Source of the DNA: Methylotenera mobilis JLW8
Lineage (GTDB): Bacteria; Pseudomonadota; Gammaproteobacteria; Burkholderiales; Methylophilaceae
Direction: 5' to 3'
Assembly: GCF_000023705.1 (NCBI RefSeq)
Contig: NC_012968.1
Span: forward strand, 1,798,001 to 1,862,000
DNA: 64,000 bases
A model generated the notes under the pieces. The model made no database searches. It saw nothing but the letters and a program-made list of their open reading frames with translations, and had not been told where the DNA came from. The stretch's first letter is position 1; every line of letters starts with the position of its first letter. Shown one piece after another: positions 38,467 to 48,087 of the stretch. Position numbers and translations under genes: made by a program.

Positions 38467-38808
38467 ATGCCACAAATTATTATCCTGCCTCACGTAGAAC
38501 TTTGTCCAGATGGCGCAGCCATTGAAGCACAAACAGGTGAGTCTATTTGCGATGTTTTGTTAAATAATGATATTGATATTGATCACGCCTGCGACAAGGC
38601 CTGTGCATGCACGACATGTCATGTAATTGTGCGTGAGGGTTTTAAATCCCTGAACGAGTCTACCGAGCAAGAGGATGACTTACTGGATAAAGCCTGGGGC
38701 TTAGAGCCAAACTCCAGACTTTCATGCCAAACCCTTGTAGGTACTGAAGACTTGGTGGTAGAAATTCCAAAATACAGCATTAACATGGCAAAAGAAGGCC
38801 ACCGCTAG
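38467..38808 (+). CDS. fdx: ISC-type [2Fe-2S] ferredoxin
   Basis: Adrenodoxin-type ferredoxin of 113 residues that supplies electrons for cluster assembly. The cysteine pattern C-X5-C-X2-C (CDKACACTTC, about 42-51) and a fourth cysteine in LSCQT near 87 fit the family exactly. It is the last gene of the operon and is followed by a strong terminator. The small iscX gene found after fdx in E. coli is absent. Confidence 0.95.
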   Translation: MPQIIILPHVELCPDGAAIEAQTGESICDVLLNNDIDIDHACDKACACTTCHVIVREGFKSLNESTEQEDDLLDKAWGLEPNSRLSCQTLVGTEDLVVEIPKYSINMAKEGHR

Positions 38809-38877
38809 AGAACCTAAGCTGTACTATAGGCCTTGCGCACTTTGCCTTGAGCCCTGCGCACATCAATGCTTTCATAC

Positions 38878-38908
38878 AAAAAAGCCACCTAAAAAGGTGG
38901 CTTTTTTT
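38878..38908 (+). terminator. Bidirectional intrinsic terminator after fdx
   Basis: AAGCCACCT/AGGTGGCTT stem with a 4-base AAAA loop, followed by a T-run and preceded by an A-run. It lies between converging fdx and the carbonic anhydrase gene and can serve both. Confidence 0.88.
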
Positions 38909-38931
38909 ATTGATACCTCACCGGCAGATGA

Positions 38932-39576
38932 CTAACCAATATAAGTCTCTTCCAAAAATTTCACTTTACCTGTGGTCAGGTCATAAATAGAACCCACAAT
39001 CGCAATCTGGCGCGCTTCAATCATATCGTTCACGATATCACTTTGACGGATAATGGTCTCAATCTGGTGCTTAACGTTTAACACATTGATTTTCTCAACA
39101 AAGTCTGGATTTTTTGAAGTTCTGTCTTCTTTATTTAACACCGTTTTTTCATGACGAATTGATGGTTTAATAAAGTTGATGATTTCACCGATATGACCGT
39201 CTTTAAAGTCATCACATGCTGCTTTTACTGCGCCGCAGCTGCTATGCCCCATCACCACAATCAGCTTACTGCCTAAATACTTAGAGCTAAACTCCAAGCT
39301 GCCAATCGCTTTATCAGAAGCAATATTACCCGCCAAACGCACGCTGAAAATATCGCCCAATGCCTGATCAAATAATAGCTCAACTGGCGCACGTGAGTCA
39401 CTACAGCTCAAAAAAGACGCAAAAGGATGTTGCTTATCTCGCGTGATGTTCAGCAAGCTTTGAAAGTCTTTATCGTGTGAATAGTTATTCATAAAACGAA
39501 TATTACCTTCCACTAAAATATCCAAAGCTTCTTTTGGTGACATTTGGTCGCGGTTAAGTAATGGGTGTTTATACAT
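38932..39576 (-). CDS. Beta-class carbonic anhydrase
   Basis: Interconverts CO2 and bicarbonate; 214 residues. Zinc and active-site residues are in CSDSRAPVELLFDQ near 58-71 (Cys, and the Asp-Arg dyad) and GHSSCGAVKAA near 111-121 (His and Cys). Starts 49 bases after the SulP transporter gene on the same strand, a pairing that points to bicarbonate supply or CO2 recapture. In a methylotroph this would feed anaplerotic carboxylation. Confidence 0.94.
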   Translation of the reverse strand: MYKHPLLNRDQMSPKEALDILVEGNIRFMNNYSHDKDFQSLLNITRDKQHPFASFLSCSDSRAPVELLFDQALGDIFSVRLAGNIASDKAIGSLEFSSKYLGSKLIVVMGHSSCGAVKAACDDFKDGHIGEIINFIKPSIRHEKTVLNKEDRTSKNPDFVEKINVLNVKHQIETIIRQSDIVNDMIEARQIAIVGSIYDLTTGKVKFLEETYIG

Positions 39577-39624
39577 GCTTATTTCCTATTTTGATAATAA
39601 TGAGCAAACTTCTAATTCAGTTGA

Positions 39625-41178
39625 TTAATATTTAGGTTGAATAAATTTAATCGTTTCCACTTCAATATTTCTTAATTTTGCATGAAGCGGGTAATCACGG
39701 ATGTATTCTACAACATCATATGCAATTGATTTGCAATTAGAACAATCGATAATCACCTTTGCATTGCCAGGAATCACTTCCAGCACTTTCAAAATGCTCG
39801 CTTTATTAAAGAATGATATCTCTTCGGCCAACACTATATGGTGTACTTCACGGCCATCTTCTGTGGTGGTGGTTTCTTTCATATAGTGCGAGTTACGGTA
39901 GCTATGGTGCAAGGTGTAAAACACACCAACCACTAAACCAATGGCAATACCAGTTAACAAATCAGTCAACAAAATTGCCGCAACTGTCGCCACAAATGGT
40001 GCAAACTGCTCCCAGCCTAACTTATACATATGCGCAAACAATGCTGGCTTGGCTAACTTATAACCCACCATAATCAAGATAGCGGCCAAGCTGGCTAGAG
40101 GAATCATATTTAACAGACCAGCGATGGTCACCGCGCTCAATAATAACCAAATACCATGCAAAATCGCAGACAATTTAGTCTTAGCACCAAACGTGATATT
40201 AGCTGAGCTACGCACAATTACCTGTGTAATCGGCAAGCCACCAATCAAGCCAGAGAGCACATTACCAATCCCTTGCGCTTTAAGCTCCTGATTCGTAGGT
40301 GTTACGCGTTTTAATGGGTCTAGCTTATCCGTAGCTTCTACACACAATAGTGTTTCTAAGCTTGCAACAATCGCCATGACCACAGCAACTTTATAAATTT
40401 CTATATTGGTGATTTGCGAAAAATCAGGCGTTGTAAACTGTCCGATCAAGTCGCCCACACTATGTGCTACCGGCAATTGCACAATCTGATTTTCTGCTAA
40501 AGTAAAGTTTAGAACTCCGTTCTGAAACAGCCAGTTAAACAAAATACCAACCAGCACCACGATGATCGGACCTTGTAGCAATTCAAATATACGGTGCTTC
40601 TTGGTCAGCGTAGTATCCCATAGCACTAATATCAGCATAGATACGGCTGCAATCAATAGCGCACCAGGTGTTAACAACGACCAAGCATCAGCCAGCGCTG
40701 AAAACGTATTGCTGCCATCAGCCTGCACAAAAGACTCGCTACCTTGGTAATCAAAATCATAACCCAGTGCATGCGGTATCTGCTTCAGTACAATTAATAA
40801 GCCAATACCGGTCAACATGCCTTTGATCACTGAAGATGGCACAAAGTACGCAATAAATCCTGCCTTAAAATACCCCAACAGAAACTGAATCACACCAGCC
40901 ATCACAACAGCCAGTAGAAATGCTTGAAATGAACCTAAAGTACCGATTGCAGTGAGCACAATGACTGCCAACCCCGCAGCCGGCCCACTCACACCTAGCT
41001 GAGAGCCACTAAACATGCCAACTACAATACCACCTACTATCCCGGCAATGACGCCGGAAAACAATGGCGCTCCAGACGCAAGCGCAATACCCAAACACAA
41101 AGGCAATGCGACGAAAAATACCACGATGCTCGCTGGTAAATCATTTTTTATTTCACTAAACCACGTCGCTATTTTCAT
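39625..41178 (-). CDS. SulP-family anion transporter, probable bicarbonate type
   Basis: 517-residue inner-membrane transporter with about 11-14 spans (residues 20-410) and a short C-terminal STAS-like domain (KVIIDCSNCKSIAYDVVEYI, about 480-499). SulP proteins carry sulfate, bicarbonate or other anions. The neighbouring carbonic anhydrase favours bicarbonate (BicA-like), which is inference. Start MKIATWF at 41178 lies 74 bases after a small secreted-protein gene on the same strand. Confidence 0.9.
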   Translation of the reverse strand: MKIATWFSEIKNDLPASIVVFFVALPLCLGIALASGAPLFSGVIAGIVGGIVVGMFSGSQLGVSGPAAGLAVIVLTAIGTLGSFQAFLLAVVMAGVIQFLLGYFKAGFIAYFVPSSVIKGMLTGIGLLIVLKQIPHALGYDFDYQGSESFVQADGSNTFSALADAWSLLTPGALLIAAVSMLILVLWDTTLTKKHRIFELLQGPIIVVLVGILFNWLFQNGVLNFTLAENQIVQLPVAHSVGDLIGQFTTPDFSQITNIEIYKVAVVMAIVASLETLLCVEATDKLDPLKRVTPTNQELKAQGIGNVLSGLIGGLPITQVIVRSSANITFGAKTKLSAILHGIWLLLSAVTIAGLLNMIPLASLAAILIMVGYKLAKPALFAHMYKLGWEQFAPFVATVAAILLTDLLTGIAIGLVVGVFYTLHHSYRNSHYMKETTTTEDGREVHHIVLAEEISFFNKASILKVLEVIPGNAKVIIDCSNCKSIAYDVVEYIRDYPLHAKLRNIEVETIKFIQPKY

Positions 41179-41251
41179 TATTACTATCTCTACAATATGA
41201 TTGATGAGCCAAGAATGGAATCCATACCCCAGGCATATTTAACTGAATTAA

Positions 41252-41458
41252 CTACCTTGGCTTGCTTTCCATGTAAGGTCTACTACCCAGAAATTTAGTT
41301 TTAAGCACATCGTGCTTATCTGATTGATTCTTTTCTACCGTTTCAGCCTTGCTCTCTTTAACCGGCGCTGTTTTTTCTTTCTCTGTGTCTTGTGTTTCAG
41401 AGGCATACGCATTAAGCACAAACATTAAACCTATTAACCATGCTGACAATACTTTCAT
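41252..41458 (-). CDS. Small secreted hypothetical protein
   Basis: 68-residue protein with a clear signal peptide (about 1-19, ending AYA then SE) and a short mature part of very charged Lys/Glu residues with no cysteines. I do not recognise a family. A good AGGAG ribosome site lies 6 bases before the ATG, which supports a real gene. It precedes the SulP and carbonic anhydrase genes on the same strand and may be co-transcribed. A periplasmic accessory role is conceivable but not supported further. Confidence 0.6.
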   Translation of the reverse strand: MKVLSAWLIGLMFVLNAYASETQDTEKEKTAPVKESKAETVEKNQSDKHDVLKTKFLGSRPYMESKPR

Positions 41459-41585
41459 TCTTTTCTCCTATATCGTTATTGCTGCGCCCTGTATTTAGGC
41501 TACGCCTTGTATTTGGCGCTTAATTACAATAACTCGTTAACAACGGGGTCAATTGTATAGAGAGATATGGCAACAAAAGTCTACC

Positions 41586-41610
41586 GATATAGGTATATCA
41601 GTATATACTG
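41586..41610. promoter_or_regulatory. Adjacent palindromes upstream of the LuxR-type regulator
   Basis: GATATAGGTATATC (arms of 6, 41586-41599) abuts the perfect 12-base palindrome CAGTATATACTG (41599-41610), about 45 bases before the start of the LuxR-family gene. Such tandem symmetry suggests an operator, possibly autoregulatory. The nature of the binding protein is unknown. Confidence 0.4.
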
Positions 41611-41652
41611 TTCGGCATACACAATTCCTTAATACCTCTACGAAGAGATTCT

Positions 41653-42384
41653 ATGGAAAGCGCTAGAGAGTTTCGACTCAACAACCGCGAATCGCAGGCA
41701 AAAGAAGCACAGGTCAGGCTATTTAACAGCTTGGGCGCTGCATTATTTGAAACTGGCTGGAACACAGATTCGCCACAATACTTGTTAGAGTTAATCGCCG
41801 CCTACATTGCGGCAGAACATGGCATTATCGCAACCGAGTCAGCCGGCAAGCTCAACATCGTTGCCACTAAAGGGCAAACCCTGCCGCAAGGCACTCGCGT
41901 GCCTATGCTGGGTATTTTTGCCTCGCTATTGAAATATCCCGTGAAATTTAAGGCGCATCAATATCAGGGCAGCATGTTCTGGACTTACACACCCAGCGAT
42001 GCTGACCAAGAATACCTGATACCAATTGCGATTGGTCAACAGTCTGTCGGCCTCATCGCTCTGTCGGGACAAAACCTGCAACTCTCACCGCATGAACTTA
42101 TCACGCTGCAATCAATCAGTGGCATACTCGGCCTAGCGCTTAAACAAGCATCGTCCATGAGCGCAGAAGATAAAGACCTCACCGTTATTGAGCACCTCAC
42201 GCCGAGAGAGCGCGAAGTGTTTGCCTTATTGCCATCCGGCTTAAGCAATCGAGAGTTAGCAACCAAATTAGGCATCTCAGCGGGAACCGTTAAAATTCAT
42301 GTAGAAAGAGTGTTAAGCAAACTCAATTTACGTGATAGAACCCAGGCCGCGGTCAAGGCCTATGAGCTGGGCTACAGAGCTTAA
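41653..42384 (+). CDS. LuxR-family transcriptional regulator
   Basis: 243-residue regulator. The C-terminal 65 residues are a clear LuxR/GerE helix-turn-helix (LTPREREVFALL near 180, LGISAGTVKIHVERVL near 206). The N-terminal 170 residues look like a GAF-type sensor fold (AEHGIIATESAGKLNIVATKG, PIAIGQQSVGLIALSG), not a phosphoryl-receiver, so it probably responds to a small ligand or redox signal. A hybrid histidine kinase gene follows within 15 bases, so the two are likely one operon. Confidence 0.88.
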   Translation: MESAREFRLNNRESQAKEAQVRLFNSLGAALFETGWNTDSPQYLLELIAAYIAAEHGIIATESAGKLNIVATKGQTLPQGTRVPMLGIFASLLKYPVKFKAHQYQGSMFWTYTPSDADQEYLIPIAIGQQSVGLIALSGQNLQLSPHELITLQSISGILGLALKQASSMSAEDKDLTVIEHLTPREREVFALLPSGLSNRELATKLGISAGTVKIHVERVLSKLNLRDRTQAAVKAYELGYRA

Positions 42385-42398
42385 CGACACAGATTAGC

Positions 42399-44384
42399 GT
42401 GATTAATATTCAGATGAAACTAAACATACAGCAACTGCGAGCTCCATCATCTATTTGGCAGGATCTGCCATTACGGATTAAAGGGCCGATAGTGATTGCA
42501 TTGCCGCTCACCATTTTGCTGCTTTCGCTGCTCTCGCTTTACTTGCACGAGAAGCAAGCCGCCATACTCGAAAACAAACTAAGGGTTGCCCTACAAAACC
42601 AGCGTGATATTCAAGCGGTGCATACCCAACTGGTAGAGGCATCGACCAGTGTGCGTGATTATTTACTCACGGGTGAAAAATCATTTCTGGGCATTTACTT
42701 TCAAGCCAATAAAAATCTAGACGCCACACTCAATAAACTGGAGGTGGAGCTCGAGGATGAAGAACAAATCACAAGACTCAGTCGCATCAAACCCTTGGTC
42801 AATAAAAACCTAGCAGACCTAGCTCAATTAGCCAGTAGCAACCTAGAAATTGACAACACGACACTGGTCAGACAATTTAGCGTGCAGGGTAAAACTTTAA
42901 ACAACCTACGCACCTTGATAGAAGAAATGGGTGCGCGAGAAGCAAAACTGGTAGCAGACGACCAAAAGCAAGTGAACTATGAACGTCAGCGCAATATCAA
43001 CCTCACCATTATTTCGGCATTGGCCGGTATTTTAGGCACACTGGCCAGCGCATGGGTATTTTCCAGAACCATCGTCAAACGCGTACAACTCATCCGCGAC
43101 AGCGCAGCACACTTAGCCAGAGGCGAGGCACTGGCACTGCCCTCCATCAGCCAAGATGAGCTTGGCCAATTAGCGCATGAACTAGACCAAGCAGCACAAC
43201 TACTCAGCAACAGCATGTATGAAGCAAACCTAGCCAAGCTACAGGCACAAGAGGCTAATGCTGAAAAAAGCATCTTTTTATCAAGAACCAGCCACGAGCT
43301 GAGAACCCCGCTAAATGCCATTTTAGGCTTTGCACACCTCCTGGAAACAGACTTAACCGACCTGAAACAAAAGGAAAGTCTGTCTATGATTTCTGCTGCC
43401 GGTAAGCATCTGCTGAAGCTTATTGACCAAGTGCTGGATATCGCCAGGATCGAATCTGGCGATATGCAAATTGACATACAACCATGCGACATCTCTGCGC
43501 TACTAGATGAAGCCACGCATTTTATGCACCCACTGGCTAAAGCTCGGGATATTCAGATTAAAACCTACTACCCACCAGATCTCGTCATTGCCACCGATAG
43601 ACAAAGACTCTTGCAAATCGTGCTTAACTTGATTTCTAACGCACTGAAATATGGCCCTGCCAATGCCAAAGTGTATATGCAAGCTTACAAAAAAGATGAC
43701 AAGGTAATCATTGAAGTAGCCGATGAAGGCAAAGGCATCCCAAAGTCCATGCACCATCGGGTATTCACCCCGTTTGAACGCCTAGGTGCAGAAAATACCA
43801 AGGTAGAAGGTGTAGGCCTAGGGCTGGCGCTCAGCAACCAAATGATGGCAGCACTAGGCGGGGAAATTAATATCGCGAGTGATAAAAGCTTATTCCAACT
43901 TACTCTGCCCTACAAGCAGCTGGTAGGAATGCCAAAACCCGCGATTGATGAACCGTCCGCCTTAAATAGCATCTCATTACGTCATCAAGCCAAAATACTC
44001 TACGTAGAGGATAACCCGAGTAACCGAGCGCTTATCGAGGCAATCATTGCCAGGAACGCTAATTTTCATTTGTATGCGGTTAGCACCATACAAGAGGCCA
44101 AAATTTTTTTAGTAAAATCTACACCGGATATTGCGTTAATTGATTTGAATCTACCAGATGGCTCTGGCGTTAACTTGGTTGAGCACATCCAAAACCACGC
44201 CCATCATGCACATATCCCCATTCTGATTCTATCTGCAGATGCAACGCGCGCAAGTATTGGTAGACTAAAGCGTATGGGGGTATATGAATACTTTACCAAA
44301 CCCTTGGATATTGCAGCATTTAACCAAACGCTGAATAAACTACTCAACTCGATTGAAAAAAATGAACGAAAAACTAATTCTTAA
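42399..44384 (+). CDS. Hybrid sensor histidine kinase with C-terminal receiver
   Basis: 661-residue membrane kinase. Span 1 is near 30-48; a periplasmic helical region (CHASE3-like, about 50-198) follows; span 2 is near 200-222; then HAMP, HisKA with SHELRTPLNAILGF and the phospho-accepting His near 299, an HATPase domain (NLISNALKYG, DEGKGIP, GVGLGLALS), and a receiver domain from about 530 with the acceptor aspartate in ALIDLNLPDGSG near 581. The start may be GTG 42399 or ATG 42414; neither has a strong ribosome site. The stand-alone receiver gene that follows overlaps its 3' end. Confidence 0.92.
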   Translation: MINIQMKLNIQQLRAPSSIWQDLPLRIKGPIVIALPLTILLLSLLSLYLHEKQAAILENKLRVALQNQRDIQAVHTQLVEASTSVRDYLLTGEKSFLGIYFQANKNLDATLNKLEVELEDEEQITRLSRIKPLVNKNLADLAQLASSNLEIDNTTLVRQFSVQGKTLNNLRTLIEEMGAREAKLVADDQKQVNYERQRNINLTIISALAGILGTLASAWVFSRTIVKRVQLIRDSAAHLARGEALALPSISQDELGQLAHELDQAAQLLSNSMYEANLAKLQAQEANAEKSIFLSRTSHELRTPLNAILGFAHLLETDLTDLKQKESLSMISAAGKHLLKLIDQVLDIARIESGDMQIDIQPCDISALLDEATHFMHPLAKARDIQIKTYYPPDLVIATDRQRLLQIVLNLISNALKYGPANAKVYMQAYKKDDKVIIEVADEGKGIPKSMHHRVFTPFERLGAENTKVEGVGLGLALSNQMMAALGGEINIASDKSLFQLTLPYKQLVGMPKPAIDEPSALNSISLRHQAKILYVEDNPSNRALIEAIIARNANFHLYAVSTIQEAKIFLVKSTPDIALIDLNLPDGSGVNLVEHIQNHAHHAHIPILILSADATRASIGRLKRMGVYEYFTKPLDIAAFNQTLNKLLNSIEKNERKTNS

Positions 44385-44823
44385 CGCAAAGATTCTTATT
44401 GTTGATGACTCTGATGCGAACTTGCGTTTACTTGAAGAGCTACTAGCAAGAGAAGGCTTCACCCAGGTGCTGAGTACGACAGACCCAACTCGCGCCATGG
44501 ATTTATTTAACGCACTACAGCCGGATATTATTCTGCTCGATCTGATGATGCCTGAACTAGACGGCTACGCAGTGCTAGAGCAGCTATCAAAACGCATCAC
44601 ACCAGACGAATACCTGCCGGTGCTGATACTCACCGCAGACAGCACGATTACCGCCAAAAGAAAAGCGCTATCCCTAGGCGCTAAAGACTTTCTCACTAAA
44701 CCGTTTGACTCTATTGAGGCCATGCTAAGGGTATGGAACCTACTGGAAACACGCATGCTGTTTCGCGCACTAAAAGAGCACAACCCGCTATTTAAAATGC
44801 CTAGCCATACAGTAAGTGAATAG
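44362..44823 (+). CDS. Single-domain response regulator
   Basis: About 153 residues, essentially one receiver domain (ILIVDDSDANLRLL at the start, LLDLMMPELDG acceptor site, LTADS, TKPFD lysine) plus a short helical tail with no output domain. I use ATG 44362; an in-frame TTG lies 9 bases upstream. It overlaps the kinase gene by 23 bases, so the pair is translationally coupled. The receiver of the hybrid kinase and this protein suggest a branched or relay pathway. Confidence 0.88.
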   Translation: MNEKLILNAKILIVDDSDANLRLLEELLAREGFTQVLSTTDPTRAMDLFNALQPDIILLDLMMPELDGYAVLEQLSKRITPDEYLPVLILTADSTITAKRKALSLGAKDFLTKPFDSIEAMLRVWNLLETRMLFRALKEHNPLFKMPSHTVSE

Positions 44824-44834
44824 GTTATTACTCA

Positions 44835-44865
44835 TAAAAAAGCCCGCTACTTGAGCGGGCTTTAA
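44835..44865. terminator. Bidirectional terminator after the response regulator
   Basis: AGCCCGCT/AGCGGGCT stem with a 5-base loop, an A-run before it and TTTAATT after it, in the 88-base gap between the converging response regulator and porin genes. Confidence 0.8.
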
Positions 44866-44911
44866 TTCATACTTATAAATATCTTAAGTCACTAACTTTA
44901 GTTAGTTCTAA

Positions 44912-46309
44912 TTAGAATCTATAAGTTAAATCTAATTGGTATAAGTCATAGCTTTTCAAATTATAACCAAGATCACCTGCTACACCTGCGGTAGATATCT
45001 TGTCATTTTTATTTGTAGCATGACCAGCAGCAAAGTTGATGAACACATTTTCTTGTAAGTTATATTGTGTCTTAAGTACAACGCCCTTCATGTTAACTTT
45101 TGAATCCATAAAGTCTGAATCAACCGCATTAGGATCAACCGCATAGACACCTACATCTTGATACCAAAGTTTAGCAGACCAATCACCTTTAGCAACTTTT
45201 GGACCGGCTTTATAATTGATACCAACACCTAGCAACCAAGCGCTATCATCGTTAGAATCTAACTTAGCCTTATTTGCTGCACCTGAAATACCCGCAACTG
45301 CTGCATCACGGCGATCATTACCATCTAGGTTTTTAACATAATCACCAAATAACGAGTAACTTAATGGACCTGATGTACTAAAATTCAACTCGGCTGGAAT
45401 TTCAATTGTTCTTAAATTATTTGTACCAACGACATTAGTACCTAGTGTAGTAGCAGATCCAATTGCAGGAACAAACTTACCAGCACGGTCATTATTAGAG
45501 TATGTTGTGTAAGTTAATGCAGCCTTACCTTTAACACCATCTGCCAATGGAACTTCTGCACCAGCTTGGAAAGCCATAATCCAGTTTGATATTGAATCAG
45601 CTGTAGTTGCTGTACCTCCGTACTTCCTTGTATCACCGAGGTATTGTGACTGAACACCTGTTAAGAAAAACTTGTTATCACCGACTTTGAAATTAGCTTT
45701 TTCCACTAAACCTTCAAAAGTTAAATCTGAATCCCATACCATTTGCGTGGTGTAAAGTGGATTTGCCACACGACCAGCTTCGAGAGCCAACCAATCAGTC
45801 GCTTTGTAGCCAACCATTGCTCGTTTGATATAAGCAGCTTCTTTAGTATTAGATCCATTAGAACCACCTGATGCCGAACCAAATGTTGCATTATCTGAGC
45901 GACCATGTTGCCCCATAGCCAACGCTAGATCAGTATAAAAGTTACCTGACTCTGTTTTCACACCCAATGTCAACTTGTAACGATCACGTGTTCTGTCTTG
46001 CTCTTTACCTGCGACATCTTCACCGTTTCTTTGCTCAACACGAACGCGAATATCACCATAAAGCTCAGCATTATCAATTGCATCAGAAACTTTAAGTTTA
46101 GAGGCTTTTTTCATTGCTTTTGCTTGACTAACAGACTCCATCTCGCGGCCTTTAGTCAACAAAGCACCTTCTTCTTCCGTCAAAACACCTTTAGCAACTA
46201 ACGCGTTCACAATATCCGTAGTAGAATCTGCAGATGCCTGTTGTGCAACACCTAACATTAATGCGCCAGTAAGACTCGCAGCTACCAAGCTACGTAATTT
46301 GTAGTTCAT
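44912..46309 (-). CDS. Outer-membrane porin
   Basis: 465-residue exported protein. A signal peptide ends near residue 27 (QQASA then DS), a helical coiled N-terminal stretch follows (about 30-78, with a KGVLTEEEGALLTKG segment often seen in putative porins), then a beta-barrel (from about 82) ending in YQLDLTYRF with a terminal Phe. The pattern fits the putative porin family. GAGGGA lies before the ATG. A Pho box upstream suggests phosphate-starvation induction, so it may be a phosphate or organophosphate channel; this is inferred from the box alone. Confidence 0.82.
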   Translation of the reverse strand: MNYKLRSLVAASLTGALMLGVAQQASADSTTDIVNALVAKGVLTEEEGALLTKGREMESVSQAKAMKKASKLKVSDAIDNAELYGDIRVRVEQRNGEDVAGKEQDRTRDRYKLTLGVKTESGNFYTDLALAMGQHGRSDNATFGSASGGSNGSNTKEAAYIKRAMVGYKATDWLALEAGRVANPLYTTQMVWDSDLTFEGLVEKANFKVGDNKFFLTGVQSQYLGDTRKYGGTATTADSISNWIMAFQAGAEVPLADGVKGKAALTYTTYSNNDRAGKFVPAIGSATTLGTNVVGTNNLRTIEIPAELNFSTSGPLSYSLFGDYVKNLDGNDRRDAAVAGISGAANKAKLDSNDDSAWLLGVGINYKAGPKVAKGDWSAKLWYQDVGVYAVDPNAVDSDFMDSKVNMKGVVLKTQYNLQENVFINFAAGHATNKNDKISTAGVAGDLGYNLKSYDLYQLDLTYRF

Positions 46310-46379
46310 TTACATTCCCTCTATTAATTTAATAATTATTTACTGCGTTTTTTGACAGAGGCGATTTTGCGGTAGCTGT

Positions 46380-46397
46380 ATTACAGTTTCATGACAT
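46380..46397 (-). promoter_or_regulatory. Pho box upstream of the porin gene
   Basis: The minus strand reads ATGTCAT-GAAA-CTGTAAT, i.e. two PhoB 7-mers with the correct 4-base linker and one departure in the second core. It lies about 70 bases before the porin start. The -10 element is weak. Confidence 0.55.
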
Positions 46398-46452
46398 GGT
46401 TCAATTTATAAAAATAATTTTTCACAGGCTATACTTTTGTTGCATTTACGCA

Positions 46453-46488
46453 ACAAAAAAGCCGTGGCTAGTATCTACTAGCCACGGC
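46453..46488 (-). terminator. Intrinsic terminator of prfB-lysS
   Basis: An 11-bp stem GCCGTGGCTAG/CTAGCCACGGC with a 6-base loop is followed on the minus strand by TTTTTTG, about 48 bases after the lysS stop. Confidence 0.9.
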
Positions 46489-46535
46489 CTTGGTGAAGCA
46501 AGTTAAAGCTTAAAACAAGTAACGCTAATTAAAAC

Positions 46536-48086
46536 TTAAGCTTCTGGACGCATATGCGGGAACAGAATCACATCACGGATACTTGGGCTATCCGTAATCA
46601 TCATCACCAAACGGTCAATACCGATACCACAACCGCCGGTCGGTGGCATACCGTACTCTAGCGCACGAATAAAGTCTGCATCGTAGTACATCGCCTCGGC
46701 ATCACCCGCTTCTTTCGCCTTCATTTGTGCATGGAAACGTGCGGCCTGATCTTCAGCGTCATTTAATTCGCTAAAGCCGTTAGCAATCTCACGCCCTGTT
46801 ACAAACAGCTCAAAACGCTCGGTAATTTCTGGGTTTTTGTCTGATGCACGTGCTAACGGTGAAACTTCCACAGGGTAATCAATAATGTAGGTAGGCTCCC
46901 ACAATTGGCTTTCTGCGGTTTCTTCAAACAACGCTAATTGCAATGCGCCTAGGCCTGCATGGTCAAATGGTTTGGTGCCGAATTTAAGAATTTCTGCGCG
47001 CAAGAAGTTGGCATCATTCAATTGCTCCAACGTATATTGCGGTGCATATTTCTGAATGGCGCCCACAATAGTCAAACGTTGGAATGGCTTGCTTAAATCC
47101 AGTTCACGGCCTTGATATTGCAACACGGCAGAGCCTGTCGCCGCAATCGCTGCAGCGCGTATGCAACGCTCGGTGAAGTCCATCAACCATAGGTAATCGG
47201 TATAAGCCGCATAAAACTCCATCATGGTAAATTCTGGGTTATGGCGTACGCTTAAACCCTCATTACGGAAGTTACGGTTCACTTCAAACACGCGCTCAAA
47301 ACCACCTACTACCAAACGCTTCAAATACAACTCAGGGGCAATACGCATATACATTTGCATATCTAGCGCATTGTGATGCGTGATAAACGGCTTAGCCGAT
47401 GCACCGCCCGGAATTGGGTGTAGCATTGGCGTTTCTACTTCTAGAAATTGATTCTCCAGCATAAAGCTACGAATCGCAGACACCACTTTACTGCGTGCCA
47501 TAAAGGTGGCGCGTGTTTCTTCTGACACCATCAAATCTACATAACGCTGACGGTATTTCACTTCTTGGTCTTGCAAGCCGTGAAATTTTTCAGGCAATGG
47601 GCGTAATGATTTGGTCAGCAAACGCAGTTCAGATACTTTGACTGAAAGCTCACCAGTTTTGGTTTTAAACAATACGCCTTTGGCCGCGATAATATCGCCC
47701 AAGTCCCAGTGCTTAAATGCCTCGTAAACTGCCTCGCTGTTTTCATCGGTGAAGTTGTCTTTGGATACAAACAGTTGAATACGCCCTGTGCTATCTTGCA
47801 CTGTAGCAAAACTGGCTTTACCCATCACACGTTTTAGCATCATGCGGCCAGCAATGCTCACATGCACAGCTCTAGGCTGCAATATCTCATTATCAAACCC
47901 ACCAAACTCAGCATGCAGTGCTGCAGCGTGATGTTCTGGTTTGAAGTCGTTAGGGAAAGCAGCTGAGCCATTTTGCTTAGCACTCTCACGAATCGTTTTT
48001 AATTTTTCGCGGCGCTCTGCAATCACATGGTTTTCATCCACTGCAATCACTTCATTATTTTGTTCATTATTTTGCACGTTACTCAC
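46536..48086 (-). CDS. lysS: Lysyl-tRNA synthetase, class II
   Basis: 516-residue enzyme charging tRNA-Lys. An OB-fold anticodon-binding domain (about 65-175) precedes the class II catalytic core with motif 2 (FRNEG then [11 protein letters not shown] near 275-290) and motif 3 ([12 protein letters not shown] near 487-498). The start codon is GTG at 48086, one base after the prfB stop codon, with the AGGGAG ribosome site inside prfB; translation should be coupled. prfB-lysS order is as in E. coli. Confidence 0.95.
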   Translation of the reverse strand: MSNVQNNEQNNEVIAVDENHVIAERREKLKTIRESAKQNGSAAFPNDFKPEHHAAALHAEFGGFDNEILQPRAVHVSIAGRMMLKRVMGKASFATVQDSTGRIQLFVSKDNFTDENSEAVYEAFKHWDLGDIIAAKGVLFKTKTGELSVKVSELRLLTKSLRPLPEKFHGLQDQEVKYRQRYVDLMVSEETRATFMARSKVVSAIRSFMLENQFLEVETPMLHPIPGGASAKPFITHHNALDMQMYMRIAPELYLKRLVVGGFERVFEVNRNFRNEGLSVRHNPEFTMMEFYAAYTDYLWLMDFTERCIRAAAIAATGSAVLQYQGRELDLSKPFQRLTIVGAIQKYAPQYTLEQLNDANFLRAEILKFGTKPFDHAGLGALQLALFEETAESQLWEPTYIIDYPVEVSPLARASDKNPEITERFELFVTGREIANGFSELNDAEDQAARFHAQMKAKEAGDAEAMYYDADFIRALEYGMPPTGGCGIGIDRLVMMITDSPSIRDVILFPHMRPEA

Positions 48087-48087
48087 A

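Noticed and set aside
42986-43516. 176-codon open frame antisense to the hybrid kinase
   Set aside because: It overlaps the HAMP and HisKA regions of a clear kinase; serine/cysteine-rich shadow translation without start signals.
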